Shown: one piece after another, positions 1-9,938 of the stretch
How the letters are laid out: each line of letters opens with the position of its first letter
Position numbering within the stretch: the stretch's first letter is position 1
Source of the DNA: Stenopsyche tienmushanensis
Taxonomy: Eukaryota > Arthropoda > Insecta > Trichoptera > Stenopsychidae
DNA: 64,000 nucleotides
Assembly: GCA_008973525.1 (NCBI GenBank)
Contig: WACJ01000058.1
Coordinates: forward strand, 682,001 to 746,000
Direction: 5' to 3'
The notes under the pieces: model-generated
Seen by the model: only the letters and a program-made list of their open reading frames with translations
The model's database searches: none
Told to the model about the DNA's origin: nothing
Program-made: the position numbers and the translations under genes

Positions 1-295
1 TTGTTGGCAATTATTTTTGTTTACGGTCCAATTGTGATGCCCATCACTTCCATCATATGCAGCAGAAAGATGCTACCTTCGTTTAAAATACATACGGTAA
101 TAAAAGTTGCCAGTTCGATAGTTTTTTTCGAGGAAAAATATTTTTTGGAGCAAAGCGCCAGAGGGCAGCGTTGAAACATTCGTTGTAATTTTGCGTACGT
201 CCGCCTAAACATATCTATAAAAATGAAATCGTCTTGTATTGATATTATTATGAAATCATGAAGTTTTATTAATCGAATACGTATTAATTTTACAG
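1..295 (+). other. Daam: 3' part of the last Daam intron
   Basis: The sequence is AT-rich and has no convincing coding potential. It ends in a standard acceptor, a T-rich run followed by TTTTACAG at 288-295, directly before the frame of the Daam terminal exon. A minus-strand open frame of 63 codons at 21-212 resembles no protein family I know and is treated as chance. Confidence 0.8.
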
Positions 296-637
296 TTGAA
301 GAAGCGCACCATGGAAAGAAAGCAAGCGTCTAGCTTACTTTCATCGGTATCCAAATCTCTTGGTCTTTCAAAGTCATCCAACCAAACCAACGGCCAAGCT
401 ATCCACGTAAACGGCGATTCAAACCGTGACATACAATCGAACGGACAGGCCAAGGGTGAATTTGACGACCTTATTTCGGCGCTCAGAACGGGTGATGTCT
501 TCGGCGAGGATATGGCCAAATTCAAGAGGGCCCGCAAAGGATCTAAAGCCAGTCAAAAAGCCGGACGTGACTCTCCACCGAGAACCATCTGCCGGGAGGA
601 CTCCCGAGAAAGAACTCAAGTCGGAGGAAGAAACTAA
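296..637 (+). CDS. Daam: Daam formin, terminal coding exon (C-terminal DAD region)
   Basis: This is the last 113 codons of the formin Dishevelled-associated activator of morphogenesis, an actin nucleator acting downstream of Frizzled/Dishevelled and Rho in planar polarity, tracheal and muscle actin organisation. The exon starts after the acceptor at 288-295 and ends at TAA 635-637. It begins with a basic KKR segment and a Ser-rich linker (residues 1-52). The diagnostic part is residues 54-81, with the core GEFDDLISALRTGDVF followed by a basic KFKRARK patch. This closely matches the C-terminal diaphanous autoregulatory domain of DAAM proteins, which folds back on the N-terminal DID to switch the formin off. 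A Ser/Arg-rich tail with a DSRER motif follows, as in DAAM1. The FH1 and FH2 domains must lie left of the window. INF2-, FHOD- and FMNL-type C-termini were considered and fit less well. The ATG at 311 is internal, not a start. Confidence 0.9.
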   Translation: MKKRTMERKQASSLLSSVSKSLGLSKSSNQTNGQAIHVNGDSNRDIQSNGQAKGEFDDLISALRTGDVFGEDMAKFKRARKGSKASQKAGRDSPPRTICREDSRERTQVGGRN

Positions 638-2720
638 ATTATTTAATATCATATCATTTTAATTAGTAGTTGTAAATAAATTTTAATTGTGATTAATTTT
701 ATGTCAAGATCTTGGATTTTATGAAAGTTATATTTAATTGATGCTTTAATTATTTAAGATTTCGTGTGTTTCATGTCGGATAAAATTTTAATTTAATTTA
801 ATTGTATGTTGTCTCGACGTTTCATCCGACAGCAAACAATTTATATTGACCTAAAAGTTTTATAATGTTATGGATAACATTCTCAATGTGAAGAATTATA
901 GAATGGATGCGAATATATTGAGATGATATTGGACCGACGTTTATCTGTCTATATATGTATTTGACTTAGATTATATCTAACCATATTTTACAATGATGTT
1001 ATCGGTAGAAAATAATATATTTAAGTGACTTAGTCACGCGTGTTCATTGTGGAGAAACATTTCTTTGATATATGAATTTTTAGAAAATTTTGCAATTAAC
1101 AGCTTGGATGTCGTCAATGTAATAATATACATATTCAAATAAACGGAATTGAAATTATATTTGTTTAATGAAAGCCTCGTTCCTTTATGTAAGCTGAAAA
1201 TTTGGTAATAATTGCATGAGAATTTAATACATGATTTGCATTAAAAAGATTTTGTCTACAAAATAACTAAAATATGGACTGAGAACCTAAAACTAATCAT
1301 TATAATAATGTACGTATATGAATAATTAATAGTCACTGTAGTAATATTGAATTTGCATAATATGAATACATATTTTTCAGTTGAATTGGCTTTTATAAAT
1401 ATCGTCAAGTCTACAAAGCTTAAAAATATCGATGTATTTGCTTCGGAATTAAATATATTATATGCACTTTAATCATCGATTCCATTTTACAGAATTTAAT
1501 CAAATGCACTCATAAATCTCTGAAATAGATGTGTTTAAAATATTTAATAATTCAGCATAATGTGAGATAACTTCATCTAAAAATTAGACGTAATGCTTGA
1601 TTGTTTTGATGTATGAATTTTAGAAAGATTTCTATTTATGAGATATTTTTAGAAAACGGTGATTTAATATGATGTAATTTTTAGTTTAGCGATGTACATT
1701 TTTTAGAGAATCCAGTCTATTCGATTCTGGATAATAGTTCGTAAAATATGATAAAGGTCAAATACTACAACTATTTACTGTTAGAGTTTTCTGTTAATTG
1801 TTTTGTTTATATGTGTGAAAAACTTGCGCTATACTTTTTAACTCTTATACAATTAAATAATATGCCATAGTAAAATTAGGATAAATTAATGGCTTCCGAA
1901 TACATTAATTCATTGTTTGCTTATTTATTAAATATTTTTGTAAATATATATTTTATTTACTTTGTTTTTATCCGTAATGCTTCTTTATTGAACGTTTTAA
2001 AGCACACGGTAAAGTGTATCAAGTCCTTTAGAATTTATACCATCTTTGGAGTGTGTACGCATTTTTTAATATGTCTTATGCCGTGGATTTTTATTTATGA
2101 GTATACAAAGTAAACGTGAACCATATTTCCTCTCAATCTCACGATCAATATCCGTCGATGTCGTTATAAGAACTGAGATTGGCATAACTATTAAAATGTT
2201 CAAAAACGAATATGTGTATTTAGTCAAGTAAAAAGCGATCTGTTTTAACAAAATAATGTAATTGTAAGTATTTACAAGACTTGACTGATTGTTTTAATTC
2301 AAGAGTCACACAAATTTTTTATCTGATTTGAAGTGATATTGATATACCATGTAACGTTTTGATAATTTTATACAGTAATATATTTGGCTTTTGTATTTTT
2401 GTAAATATTTTTTACAATCTAATAATTATATTTGTAAAACTATGATATTAATATATATATTCGGGGAATCTTCAATTCGCAAACAGACTGTTTTTTGTAA
2501 TTGTAATTTAAAATTGTCTAATTCCTGGCGGATGGAATTGACTGCGTTGAACATTGTTGGATTGGTCAATCAAATTTAGCACCTTGTTTGTTGGTATATT
2601 GAATTTTAGGATATCAAAATTCAGTTTGTTTGTAAATCATCGACTCCTGTAAATAGTATAAATTATATATTACTCCTAGTTTGTTCATTTTTATATATAT
2701 ATAATAAAATATTATTGTAT
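638..2720 (+). other. Daam: Daam 3'UTR and downstream sequence
   Basis: This is an AT-rich stretch without a credible coding frame. Possible poly(A) signals AATAAA lie at 675-680, 1138-1143 and 2703-2708, so the 3'UTR may be about 40 bases or about 2 kb long. Four Pumilio-type TGTAAATA elements lie on the + strand at 671-678, 1939-1946, 2400-2407 and 2648-2655, which favours the longer UTR. The open frame at 1889-2113 is hydrophobic only because of base composition and is not taken as a gene. Confidence 0.5.
675..680 (+). terminator. proximal poly(A) signal candidate of Daam
   Basis: AATAAA lies 38 bases after the Daam stop codon. It overlaps a TGTAAATA Pumilio-type element at 671-678. Alternatives further downstream are at 1138-1143 and 2703-2708. 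Confidence 0.4.
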
Positions 2721-2996
2721 TATGATAACCGATCGTTTCATTCCTAACAAATCCATATGAATTATACGCAAATATAACTGCAGTATTTTATACTCGTGCA
2801 AAAGAGAGAGATCTATTTGGATAAAATGCTAATTGTTGTGCTTACAAAAAGAAATGAATAGCTGAAAAGTTTTAAAACCATCAGAACTAATCTGGAATAA
2901 TCAAAGCTTAAATAATAAAAGTACTCTTTATTGTTTAATATATTTTATATCATAATGATATATGAGGGGTTTTTTTAATCTAAGAGTCGCACAGAG

Positions 2997-3058
2997 CCAT
3001 CTATGATTATATTCAAATACTACTTGAATAATTGTAGATATAAAATATTCATAGATGG
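2997..3058. repeat. 62-bp nested inverted repeat
   Basis: A 10-base arm CCATCTATGA at 2997-3006 pairs perfectly with TCATAGATGG at 3049-3058. Inside it, ATTCAA and TTGAAT form a second short stem around a 7-base loop. It could be a tiny palindromic element or the tip of a decayed MITE. No open frame is associated. Confidence 0.45.
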
Positions 3059-4609
3059 ATATATTTACCAATAAATTTAAAATAATGTTTTTCTGCTGAA
3101 AATAAATATTTAAAAATATTTATTGCAATTTTGATTGCACAATTAATTATTTGGATAAATTAAAAAAATTGGTTGTTATATATTTTTTCAATTGCTAAGA
3201 GATGGCAGCACTACACTTTTAAAATTAAAATAAACTTGAAAAGAAAACTTTATTTTCAGATATATAAATAGTTTTTAAAGTATTTTTCATCCCTTTTTAA
3301 GTATTTAAAAATATATTTTAATTATTGCACTTCATTTTATAAGAAAGGATAGACTTTATCCAAGAATTACAATTTTCTTGAATTACTTTGACGTATAGGC
3401 AAAATATATGCATTTCAAAGTTTATAAAACTTTAGCATTTGAATCAACAAATCTTGGACAATATAACTTATTAAATTCAAATATTTGAATACAATATTTA
3501 TAAAAAAAAGTGTTATTTATACAATGACGTCTGAGCCTAGTGTCAATTATTAGATAGGCAGCCATATTTGCATGTAAATCCAAATCATCCATATTTCCTC
3601 CCAAACGGATTAAGAAATATTCTTCTTCGCAATTTCATAGAGAAAATATTGATTTGTATTGTTTGCCTGCTTTTGCGACAAGAAATTGGCAACTCAGCAG
3701 ATATCCTCCATCGTCATCCGTTCAACCAAAGCGCTTCATGAATTCCGACTGAAATTACCATTTAATGCTGAAAACACGTTCCAGTTCCTGAATAAATGAA
3801 TACAGATGGACGCTTAATCGCATGGAAATGCAATGATTTATATGTGAACGCAAAACCGATAGAAAAATATTCAGATTTGCGAGGAAAAATACTTTGCTGG
3901 CACGTGAGTGATGGAGAAATTTTGTTATTTGCTCGACGAAGCAGGGCATTGCATATTGAAAGGATGATGAATAGATTTCACCACGATAGTCAACACTTCC
4001 ATTACGGAAAGAAAAATATATTACGTCGCCCAGACGATCCCCGAGAATTATTATAAAATTTGGCAACGTACTGCGTCAATGGCACGGAAAACATTTTTAT
4101 ATTGCAGCAAAAATATCTTCAAGATTTCCTCTGAGAAATGAAGAATTTTCTTAAAGTATAAATTTTAAAAAAATGATTTAGAGAAGACCCAAACAATAAC
4201 TATATTGAAAAATTTCTTTGTATGCTATCAATAATCCGAGTAAAATTTTCATGTTAGCAAAAAGTAATAGAAAATTGAATAACCCAAACACTATATATGC
4301 TTCTTGATTTTTAAAGTTTTCTGCACTAATTCCTTCAATTTTGCATCAAGTATATGTTTCGATTTACGTATTTTCTTCATGATCGTTTCATTTTTCATTG
4401 ATGCATAATAAATTGTGCATTTGAAGACTTTATCAAGCAAACAATATACCAAAGAGGGTCGTTCAATAAGAACGCTCAAAGTTTGTTTGATTATAGCGAT
4501 CATGTTATTACAACAACATCTATTAAATTTATTGTGAATTGTTTAGTAGTATATGGCAAATCACTATTAAAGATTATGAAGTTGAATGACATGTGACGAT
4601 AAGAACTAG
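3059..4609. other. intergenic spacer, no gene recognised
   Basis: This is AT-rich DNA. Overlapping open frames on both strands around 3755-4066 (up to 103 codons) resemble no family I recognise. They may be old transposon sequence, because an identifiable mariner scrap follows directly at 4610. A minus-strand 70-codon frame at 4291-4503 is also unassigned. Confidence 0.4.
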
Positions 4610-4708
4610 CCATCGAACTCGTGCGATTTAATGCCTATAGACTTCTTCTTTTGGGACAAATCGCAAGTCTATGCGTGTAAACCGCAAACAATTGATGAAG
4701 AAAAATAA
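4610..4708 (+). pseudogene. mariner-type transposase C-terminal remnant
   Basis: One frame from 4622 reads CDLMPIDFFFWDKSQVYACK, then PQTIDE, before a stop at 4706-4708. This matches the C-terminal part of mariner-family DDE transposases, where a Pro-Asp-Leu-x-Pro-x-Asp-Phe-x-Leu-Trp segment precedes a Lys-Pro-x-Thr-x-Asp-Glu-Leu segment. An in-frame TAG at 4607-4609 and the absence of the catalytic core upstream show it is dead. No terminal inverted repeats were identified. Confidence 0.65.
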
Positions 4709-5058
4709 TATTTTCTACAAATGTTCTTTAAAGTGATATGAATAATTTAATATTTTAGGTTGTGATAGCAATATTAGAATAATAAATCTTCAATGTGTAG
4801 ATGTCGTCATGCATTTTCTTTGCACTTTCATGCAACTAGTATCAGTATTATTTTTTATTGAAGGCTTATAATTTATAGCATGTAATATTTCCATCTTATA
4901 AAAGTTCTTCGAATGCCGTAAATCCTTATTGCTTAACAATTATTTTGCAACTCAAATATTATAATGACATGCTGATCTTATTAGTTTTTCATCGGAAGGC
5001 AGTTGAATTGAAATATTCATAGTTTTATGCGATATTACATATAAAAATTAATAGATAT

Positions 5059-5400
5059 CTATTGGGTGAATGTGAGTGTAGGTCGAATCAGTGTTTTGTA
5101 TAATAAAAATTTGTTATACGCCGAAAGAGCACTGCGCCGACGAAAAATGGAGTGCAGCGCCCCCATAGCTGCTAATCCGCGGGCTCGAGCCACCGACACC
5201 TGTGCTCCCCACCTCAGTCCTCTGTCCAAAGTCACCCCCAAGTATTTCATTTGGGGTTTCCATACGATGGAGTTTGACCCGATAACTATTGGATTTATTT
5301 GAAGATTTTTCCGTTTTACGGAGAACAAGATGGCTTCGGTTTTCTCTTTGTTTAGTTTGAGTTTCCAACGATCGAAATATTTGAATGCGATCGTTGGAGA
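5059..5400 (-). pseudogene. non-LTR retrotransposon reverse transcriptase fragment (jockey-like)
   Basis: A minus-strand frame opens near 5400 and runs to a stop at 5059-5061. It carries the C-terminal hallmarks of jockey-clade reverse transcriptases: WKLKLNKEKTEAILFS, then KYLGVTLDRGLRWGAQV, then RRSALSAYNKFLLYKTLIRP. These are the palm/thumb segments after the catalytic FADD box. The normal TYA-x-x-W continuation is replaced by a stop. Only about 110 codons remain, with no endonuclease, ORF1 or poly(A) tail, so this is an internal fragment. Its GC content exceeds its surroundings, which agrees with a foreign origin. Confidence 0.85.
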
Positions 5401-5589
5401 TTTCGTATAATACTATCATATGATTCTACAAAAACGTCGTGTAATACAAAAATAGTCTGCATTTCGTAAACATCGAAGTTTGTTGATTTATTATTAATTT
5501 ATAAATTTATTGCAAAAATTTTAATAACATACATGTAATAGAACATTGCGTTCATCATTGCGGTCACTAACGATTCTATATTTTCATTG

Positions 5590-6250
5590 TCGAAGGCCTC
5601 GGGAATATTTTTGGATTTAGCCTTTAAGAACGCAGTATTAAGGATTGTCTTTTTTTTAGCTTATTTCATGATAAAGAGCCAAAATACTTCCTCTTTCCAT
5701 TACGAGATCATTTTCTATAAAACATGTTGTAATTTATCAGCCAATCCTAAGCCATTAACTATTGTTTTTAATGTACAACATGCAGCCTCTTCACTACAAC
5801 TGCTTTTTGAGTCATCAATTATAATATGTTAATTCAAGATTTCGACTAATTCTTCTTATGTACGATCTTCCAATATTTCGTCGATATCTTAAATATCAAT
5901 ACCATTCAACCCATTTCACCAAAACTGCGACAAATTTTGATCTTCTATGGGGGGTATAACATTTAAAGTGGATTGTTATATTTCTTTATCTATATCGGCA
6001 CAATTTTGAATAGAATTTTTTTTACAATCATCTTGATCGATATCATCTAATGTTTTTTGAAATGTTCGACGAATATGCTTTAATTGTTGAATTTATACCT
6101 TGGTCCCAAGGGCTGTATTATATACATAGTTTTGGGTATTAAAAATAATACTTCAACATTTGGATATTTTGGCGCATTTTCCAACATCATATTATAAAAT
6201 CAATATTTAAAAATAGTAGCTGTGGTCCAAGCCTATTTATTAGCAATCCT
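5590..6250 (-). pseudogene. pogo/Tigger-type transposase remnant
   Basis: Read on the minus strand, decayed segments follow the order of pogo/Tigger (CENP-B-like DDE) transposases. Near 6200 is LENAPKYPNVEVLFLIPKT, where active copies have Leu-Asp-Asn-Ala-Pro, so the catalytic Asp region is altered. Next is an IQPLGPRY segment resembling the conserved Gln-Pro-Met/Leu-Asp-Gln-Gly motif. A long acidic C-terminal tail follows (DIDEILEDRT, EELVEILN). Several in-frame stops interrupt it. The N-terminal HTH DNA-binding domains were not seen and no terminal repeats were found. Confidence 0.75.
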
Positions 6251-6431
6251 AACAAATAGGCTAATACGCTTTGTCATATCTTTTCAGTGCTTTGGGGTTT
6301 AAATACCGATTACTAAGTTTCATTATGAAATCAACGGGTTGTTTTGAAAGCATGTTGTACACAAATATGGCACAATTCATCTGCCGTGTTAAATATAACC
6401 ATGCTATACGAGGCCCATGGGTAGAGTCAAC

Positions 6432-6470
6432 CTTTCTATAGCGTCAAGATATGGACCATACTATAGAAAG
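6432..6470. repeat. short perfect inverted repeat
   Basis: CTTTCTATAG at 6432-6441 is mirrored by CTATAGAAAG at 6461-6470 around a 19-base loop. It lies just beyond the pogo remnant and could be part of its terminal structure or a separate small palindrome. Confidence 0.45.
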
Positions 6471-6724
6471 TTAGGTACTTATACAAAATTTGTTCGTGTT
6501 TAGTTTTTTAACATTGATCTTGATTGGGCATTGATCTTACGTATTTTACGAACGAAGTGAATAAATATATTTTTAACCCTTTGCGGACGTATTAAATTTT
6601 GAGATGGATGTCGTGATGGTCGGAATTAATTTCCATTGAAAGAGCACTGATATACAACATGCAAGATTATGAAGGATAAATGAGATTTATCAATTCTTTA
6701 TTGACATTAGGTTTATGTTTAGAC

Positions 6725-7235
6725 CAGCGGTTCTTAAACTGGAGTCCGAGGATTCCTTGGGGGTTCACCAAGCTATTACCTAGGGTCCGCGAAAATATAA
6801 AACAAACATTTATCTATACTTGAACAAGATATTTTCGTGGAATTATTTACAGAAATATTGTAAAAAGATCTATTTTGACCAAGAAATGTTTGTTTGTTTG
6901 AAAAATTAAGTCAGAAGGGTTGGGATAGGGTTGTTTCAATAACATGTTTTTATTTAAAAATTATATTTTCCATTGTGTAACATCTTTGAAAGCAGTCTCC
7001 AGGATGCAGTCATGGTTTTCGACTACACTTCTTTCGGTGACTTTCTCTTTGCCATTTTGGAATATATTAACAAGGGAGAATGCCTAATTACAGTCAAACA
7101 TAATTTGTAAAGCTTTATTTGAAATTCTGCGAAGTATCTCCGAAGCTTGTCGATTTCTTCACTCTCAAAAGGCGACTGACTCGCTACCGTGTTTTGCATG
7201 GCGAATATGGAACAATCTCTGATTTGTCGGAGCAA
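6725..7235 (+). mobile_element. hAT-type repeat, copy 1 (left end preserved, right end lost)
   Basis: The left end CAGCGGTTCTTAAACTGG at 6725 and the following about 180 bases, including GTCCGCGAAAATATAAA and ATCTATTTTGACCAAGAAATG, match the copy at 28226-28552. The segment then continues into sequence that copy lacks. That part includes a minus-strand open frame of 70 codons (7023-7235) that I cannot assign. No matching right terminus was found, so the outer boundary is approximate. Confidence 0.6.
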
Positions 7236-8932
7236 TGTTTTGGTTCATGATAAGGTCACTTATAGTATTCAGAGAAATTATTGATACACGAATGAATAGA
7301 GTTAAAATTCGTATGGTTCCTTGTGTGGTGGCTGAGAGCAGACAAACGACCGCAAAAGGTTAAGATAGTGGTAAAAGCTCCATACTTACTTATCTCTTCT
7401 TTTTTTATGATGTAATCAATTATACTATTTTTATTACCTTCTTAAAGAGTCATATCTTCAATATGTAGGATCTTTGTAGTGGTGATTTCTCATTGTTTAC
7501 TATTTATGGTATATAAACTGAATTTTTAGATAGGACAGGATTTATGGATGGATTTATGGAAATCATATTAAATCTGGATCGAGATGATCGATTGGAATTA
7601 TTAATAATTAAGAACCTTTATCCAAAGTCCCGAAACTGACCCACTATGTGAGCATTTATTTTTATTCTAGGTGGTAAATAAATAAATAGAGTTTGTTGTA
7701 AATATTTATATTGTATTTGTTTTTTTCTTAATATTTTTGTTACAATAATTAATTAAAACTATGTGTACGTACATTATCGCCGTTACATAAATAATTTGAT
7801 TTGATTGCAAAGTGCGAAGCATATAATGATTACATATTTTACAAAAAATCGTATTTAGATTACATTTCCATGGGAGAAAATTTCACTAAGGGTTTGTTTA
7901 ATTTAATTAATCTTTAATAATAATAAAATAAATTTTCATGTGAATTAAATTAAAATTAACATAAAGCTCTCGAACGTTTTACTACTTACGAAGTATAGCG
8001 AATTTATTGCAAACAAACACGTTTAACGGATCCTCGATTCACGTACACTTTGATTAGGCTTAAGGGCTGGGGGGGTCGAATATCATAGTATCATCACGCT
8101 TATTCCGCTCATTCTCGACATCGACATTTACAAGATTAATAAATACTTTATTCATCGCACACGCACATATAATAAAATCATATACATTTAAACGTACTAG
8201 TTTAATATTAACATCACCAATATTGCACTCATTGAATGTTTCAAATGCCTAAGACTTAGTAGTCCAATTTATTATAACTAAGCTACTTTTCACAATGATC
8301 ACTAGACTATGATAAAAATATCTCTTATATTATAGACTCATTTATTTTCATATATTTATTTACATCCACATTTATCGAACTCAATCTTCTTATACGATCG
8401 CCTCCTCTTAGGTTGATTCTAGATTAATCCCTAGGACTCTTACGGTTCATCGACTTGTATATCACCACGTAAATGCGATTTTATAATAAATTCATTAAGT
8501 CATTGAATATGTAATGAATGATTTACTTTTACAATAATATTTTATTAAAACGTACTAAATATTAAATGATCTCATTCGATGCATCTTCATACGGGGCATG
8601 AATAAATTCTTCGATGCAATCGAATCCTCCGCGCCCGGTATGCTTTTAAAATCATTCCAAAAAAGCTACTAAATATTAGGCTTGAGTATGAAAACAGGAA
8701 CTTTTTAATGTGTTTTCTTGGAATGTAAACGCTGCAAGTTGAATTGAATCGTTGGATAGTTTCAAAGTTATTGTGAAGAATTCGATGATTCGCTGAAGTT
8801 ACAAATAAGTCAATTATCCTTTAAAATTACAATAATTATGCTTGAATTTAATGAATTTCATCCGATTTTTTTAAAGGATATTTTAGAAGAAAATTATGTG
8901 ACCACGTCCGGCGATTCCGCCTTGGGCGGTTG
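7236..8932 (-). other. Vsx 3'UTR and intergenic spacer
   Basis: This AT-rich stretch lies between the mobile-element debris and the Vsx stop codon. Minus-strand AATAAA signals (TTTATT on +) are frequent in 7.6-8.4 kb, so the Vsx 3'UTR probably ends there, but the exact site cannot be chosen. No coding frame is credible. Confidence 0.4.
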
Positions 8933-9304
8933 TCAGAATATTTCCGATGGTGACTGCATAGAGCTGTCGACTCCTACTTCTATGTGACTATCGTCACTGA
9001 TTCCTAAAGAATCTTGACTTCTACTCCCTATCCCGATCGGTTCTTGTCCTCTGCTGCTGAGACCGACCAGAGCCTCCCTATGTCCATTTCCGAGACTCGC
9101 CAATGTTTCCCTGTGTGTCGAAGAAAGACTTGCTAGAGCCTCCCTGTGGCTGGAACTCAGATTGGCCATGGCTTCGCGATGGCTATTGAGCATAGCTTCA
9201 TGATGGCTCACCATGTGATGATGCAAACTGTTGGCATTGGCATCGCACATGCTTACCGGAGGACTGATACCAGACGATTGCAAATTTGCTAACGTCCTCA
9301 CTTG
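8933..9304 (-). CDS. Vsx: Vsx homeobox gene, terminal coding exon
   Basis: This is the last 123 residues plus stop (8933-8935) of a Vsx/Chx10-type transcription factor. The acceptor TTATAG sits at 9305-9310. The preceding exon ends in CAG at 9384 in the frame of the OAR-like motif, so translation continues as QVRTLANLQSSG. The exon encodes a short HHH stretch (residues 28-30), then four tandem 11-residue units of type HREALASLSSS (9050-9181), a partial fifth unit before them, and an acidic/Ser-rich tail ending SPSEIF. The QVR-x-L-x-x-L start right after the OAR segment resembles insect Vsx proteins. The repeat has no function I know. It could mediate protein contacts or simply be an expanded minisatellite. 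Confidence 0.85.
   Translation of the reverse strand, partial: QVRTLANLQSSGISPPVSMCDANANSLHHHMVSHHEAMLNSHREAMANLSSSHREALASLSSTHRETLASLGNGHREALVGLSSRGQEPIGIGSRSQDSLGISDDSHIEVGVDSSMQSPSEIF
9050..9202 (-). repeat. 33-bp coding tandem repeat (11-residue His-Arg-Glu units)
   Basis: Four consecutive units read HREAMANLSSS, HREALASLSST, HRETLASLGNG and HREALVGLSSR, preceded by the partial HHEAMLNS. The period is exactly 33 bp. His, Glu and the Leu at unit position 8 are retained while other positions drift, so selection on the protein or recent amplification are both possible. Confidence 0.9.
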
Positions 9305-9383
9305 CTATAATGACAAACAATCGATTAAAAACAATCCGAATAAATCCGCAATGCAAAAATCAAACATTTGAACACAAATTTAC

Positions 9384-9619
9384 CTGCAAAAGCAATCCAG
9401 ATCCTAATATTCTGGCCTGATGCTCTTGTGCTTTAGCCCTCAGACACGCTATAGAATTATTTCTGAACTGCCTCTGGATCGTCTGAATAATGCACATGAT
9501 CTTTGCTAGACTGTTCTGGACTGGAAGATCTCCCTTGAGGCGTCGATTGATGCTGCTGTTGTTGTCCCAGTCTGCTGCTGCTGGTGTTGATGCTGCTGCT
9601 GCGATGTACTTGTTGGAGT
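9384..9619 (-). CDS. Vsx: Vsx exon with OAR-like motif; reading frame conflict
   Basis: The donor is CAG|GTAAAT at 9384/9383 and the strongest acceptor is CTTTTAG, giving an exon start at 9619. The frame leaving the exon encodes FRNNSIACLRAKAQEHQARI (about 9408-9467), the C-terminal OAR-like element typical of Vsx proteins. The preceding exon ends in phase 0, so splicing at 9619 enters a different frame (TPTSTSQQQHQHQQQQ...) that stops near 9510. A weaker AAG acceptor at 9608 would restore the OAR frame. The middle of the exon looks most protein-like in the third frame (QQQQHQSTPQ, SPEQSSKDHVHYSDDPEA). The CAG-rich DNA keeps all three frames open. Either the 9608 acceptor is used, or there are single-base insertions near 9571 and 9469, real or assembly errors. 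Confidence 0.75.
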
Positions 9620-9693
9620 CTAAAAGCGTAAAATATGATAATTATATATTTTTTCAACAGCAACGATAGTGATCTTGATTGTATGAAGCTTAC
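9620..9693 (-). other. short Vsx intron (74 bp)
   Basis: The donor GTAAGC begins at 9693 and the acceptor TTTTAG ends at 9620. The intron has no stop in the incoming frame, so if retained the protein would read through into the third frame of the next exon as far as 9457. Confidence 0.7.
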
Positions 9694-9842
9694 GTGTGGG
9701 TGAGATGGTGGTTGTGGGTGAGGCGTGGGCGTTGGAGGACCTCGCTCGCTGGTATCCGTACGCGATCCAGCATCTTCGCGATCTGATGATGCAGCATCTT
9801 CTTTTAAGTGTTCAGCTGCTTCTAAAGATTTGCGATGCATTC
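9694..9842 (-). CDS. Vsx: Vsx exon: end of CVC domain and Pro/Ser-rich linker
   Basis: The acceptor is TTCAAACAG (AG at 9843-9844) and the donor is CACAC|GTAAGC at 9694/9693. The first two bases complete the Gly codon split from the preceding exon, giving GMHRKSLEAAEHLKE, the conserved C-terminal end of the CVC domain found only in Vsx/Chx10/ceh-10 proteins. After it comes an acidic linker (DAASSDRED) and a Pro/Thr/His-rich stretch (PPTPTPHPQPPSHPH). The exon leaves in phase 0. The codon reading is unambiguous here, in contrast to the next exon. Confidence 0.93.
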
Positions 9843-9874
9843 CTGTTTGAAAAAAAATATACATACATAATGAA

Positions 9875-9938
9875 TAATAAATCATTTGAGATACTAAATA
9901 CTAAATCATTTGAAATAATAAATCATTTGAAATACTAG
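9875..9938. repeat. AT-rich tandem repeat in Vsx intron
   Basis: Three imperfect copies of a roughly 20-bp unit, each containing AAATCATTTGA followed by AATA-type sequence, lie 30 bases upstream of the CVC exon acceptor on the transcribed strand. This is simple intronic repetition. Confidence 0.7.

Noticed and set aside
156..170. CTCF-like sequence CGCCAGAGGGCAGCG in the Daam intron
   Set aside because: It resembles the CTCF core only loosely and a single 15-base match is not evidence of an insulator.
21..212. 63-codon minus-strand open frame
   Set aside because: It lies in intronic sequence, has no family resemblance, and its length is expected by chance.
296..637. INF2/form3 or diaphanous identity for the formin exon
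   Set aside because: The EFDDLISALRTGDVF plus KFKRARK arrangement and DSRER tail fit the DAAM C-terminus better.
419..662. Other open frames overlapping the Daam exon
   Set aside because: They are shadows. Only the frame starting at 296 carries the DAD motif and joins the acceptor cleanly.
3755..4066. 103-codon minus frame and 86-codon plus frame as genes
   Set aside because: They overlap on both strands and have no domain. The surroundings are mobile-element debris.
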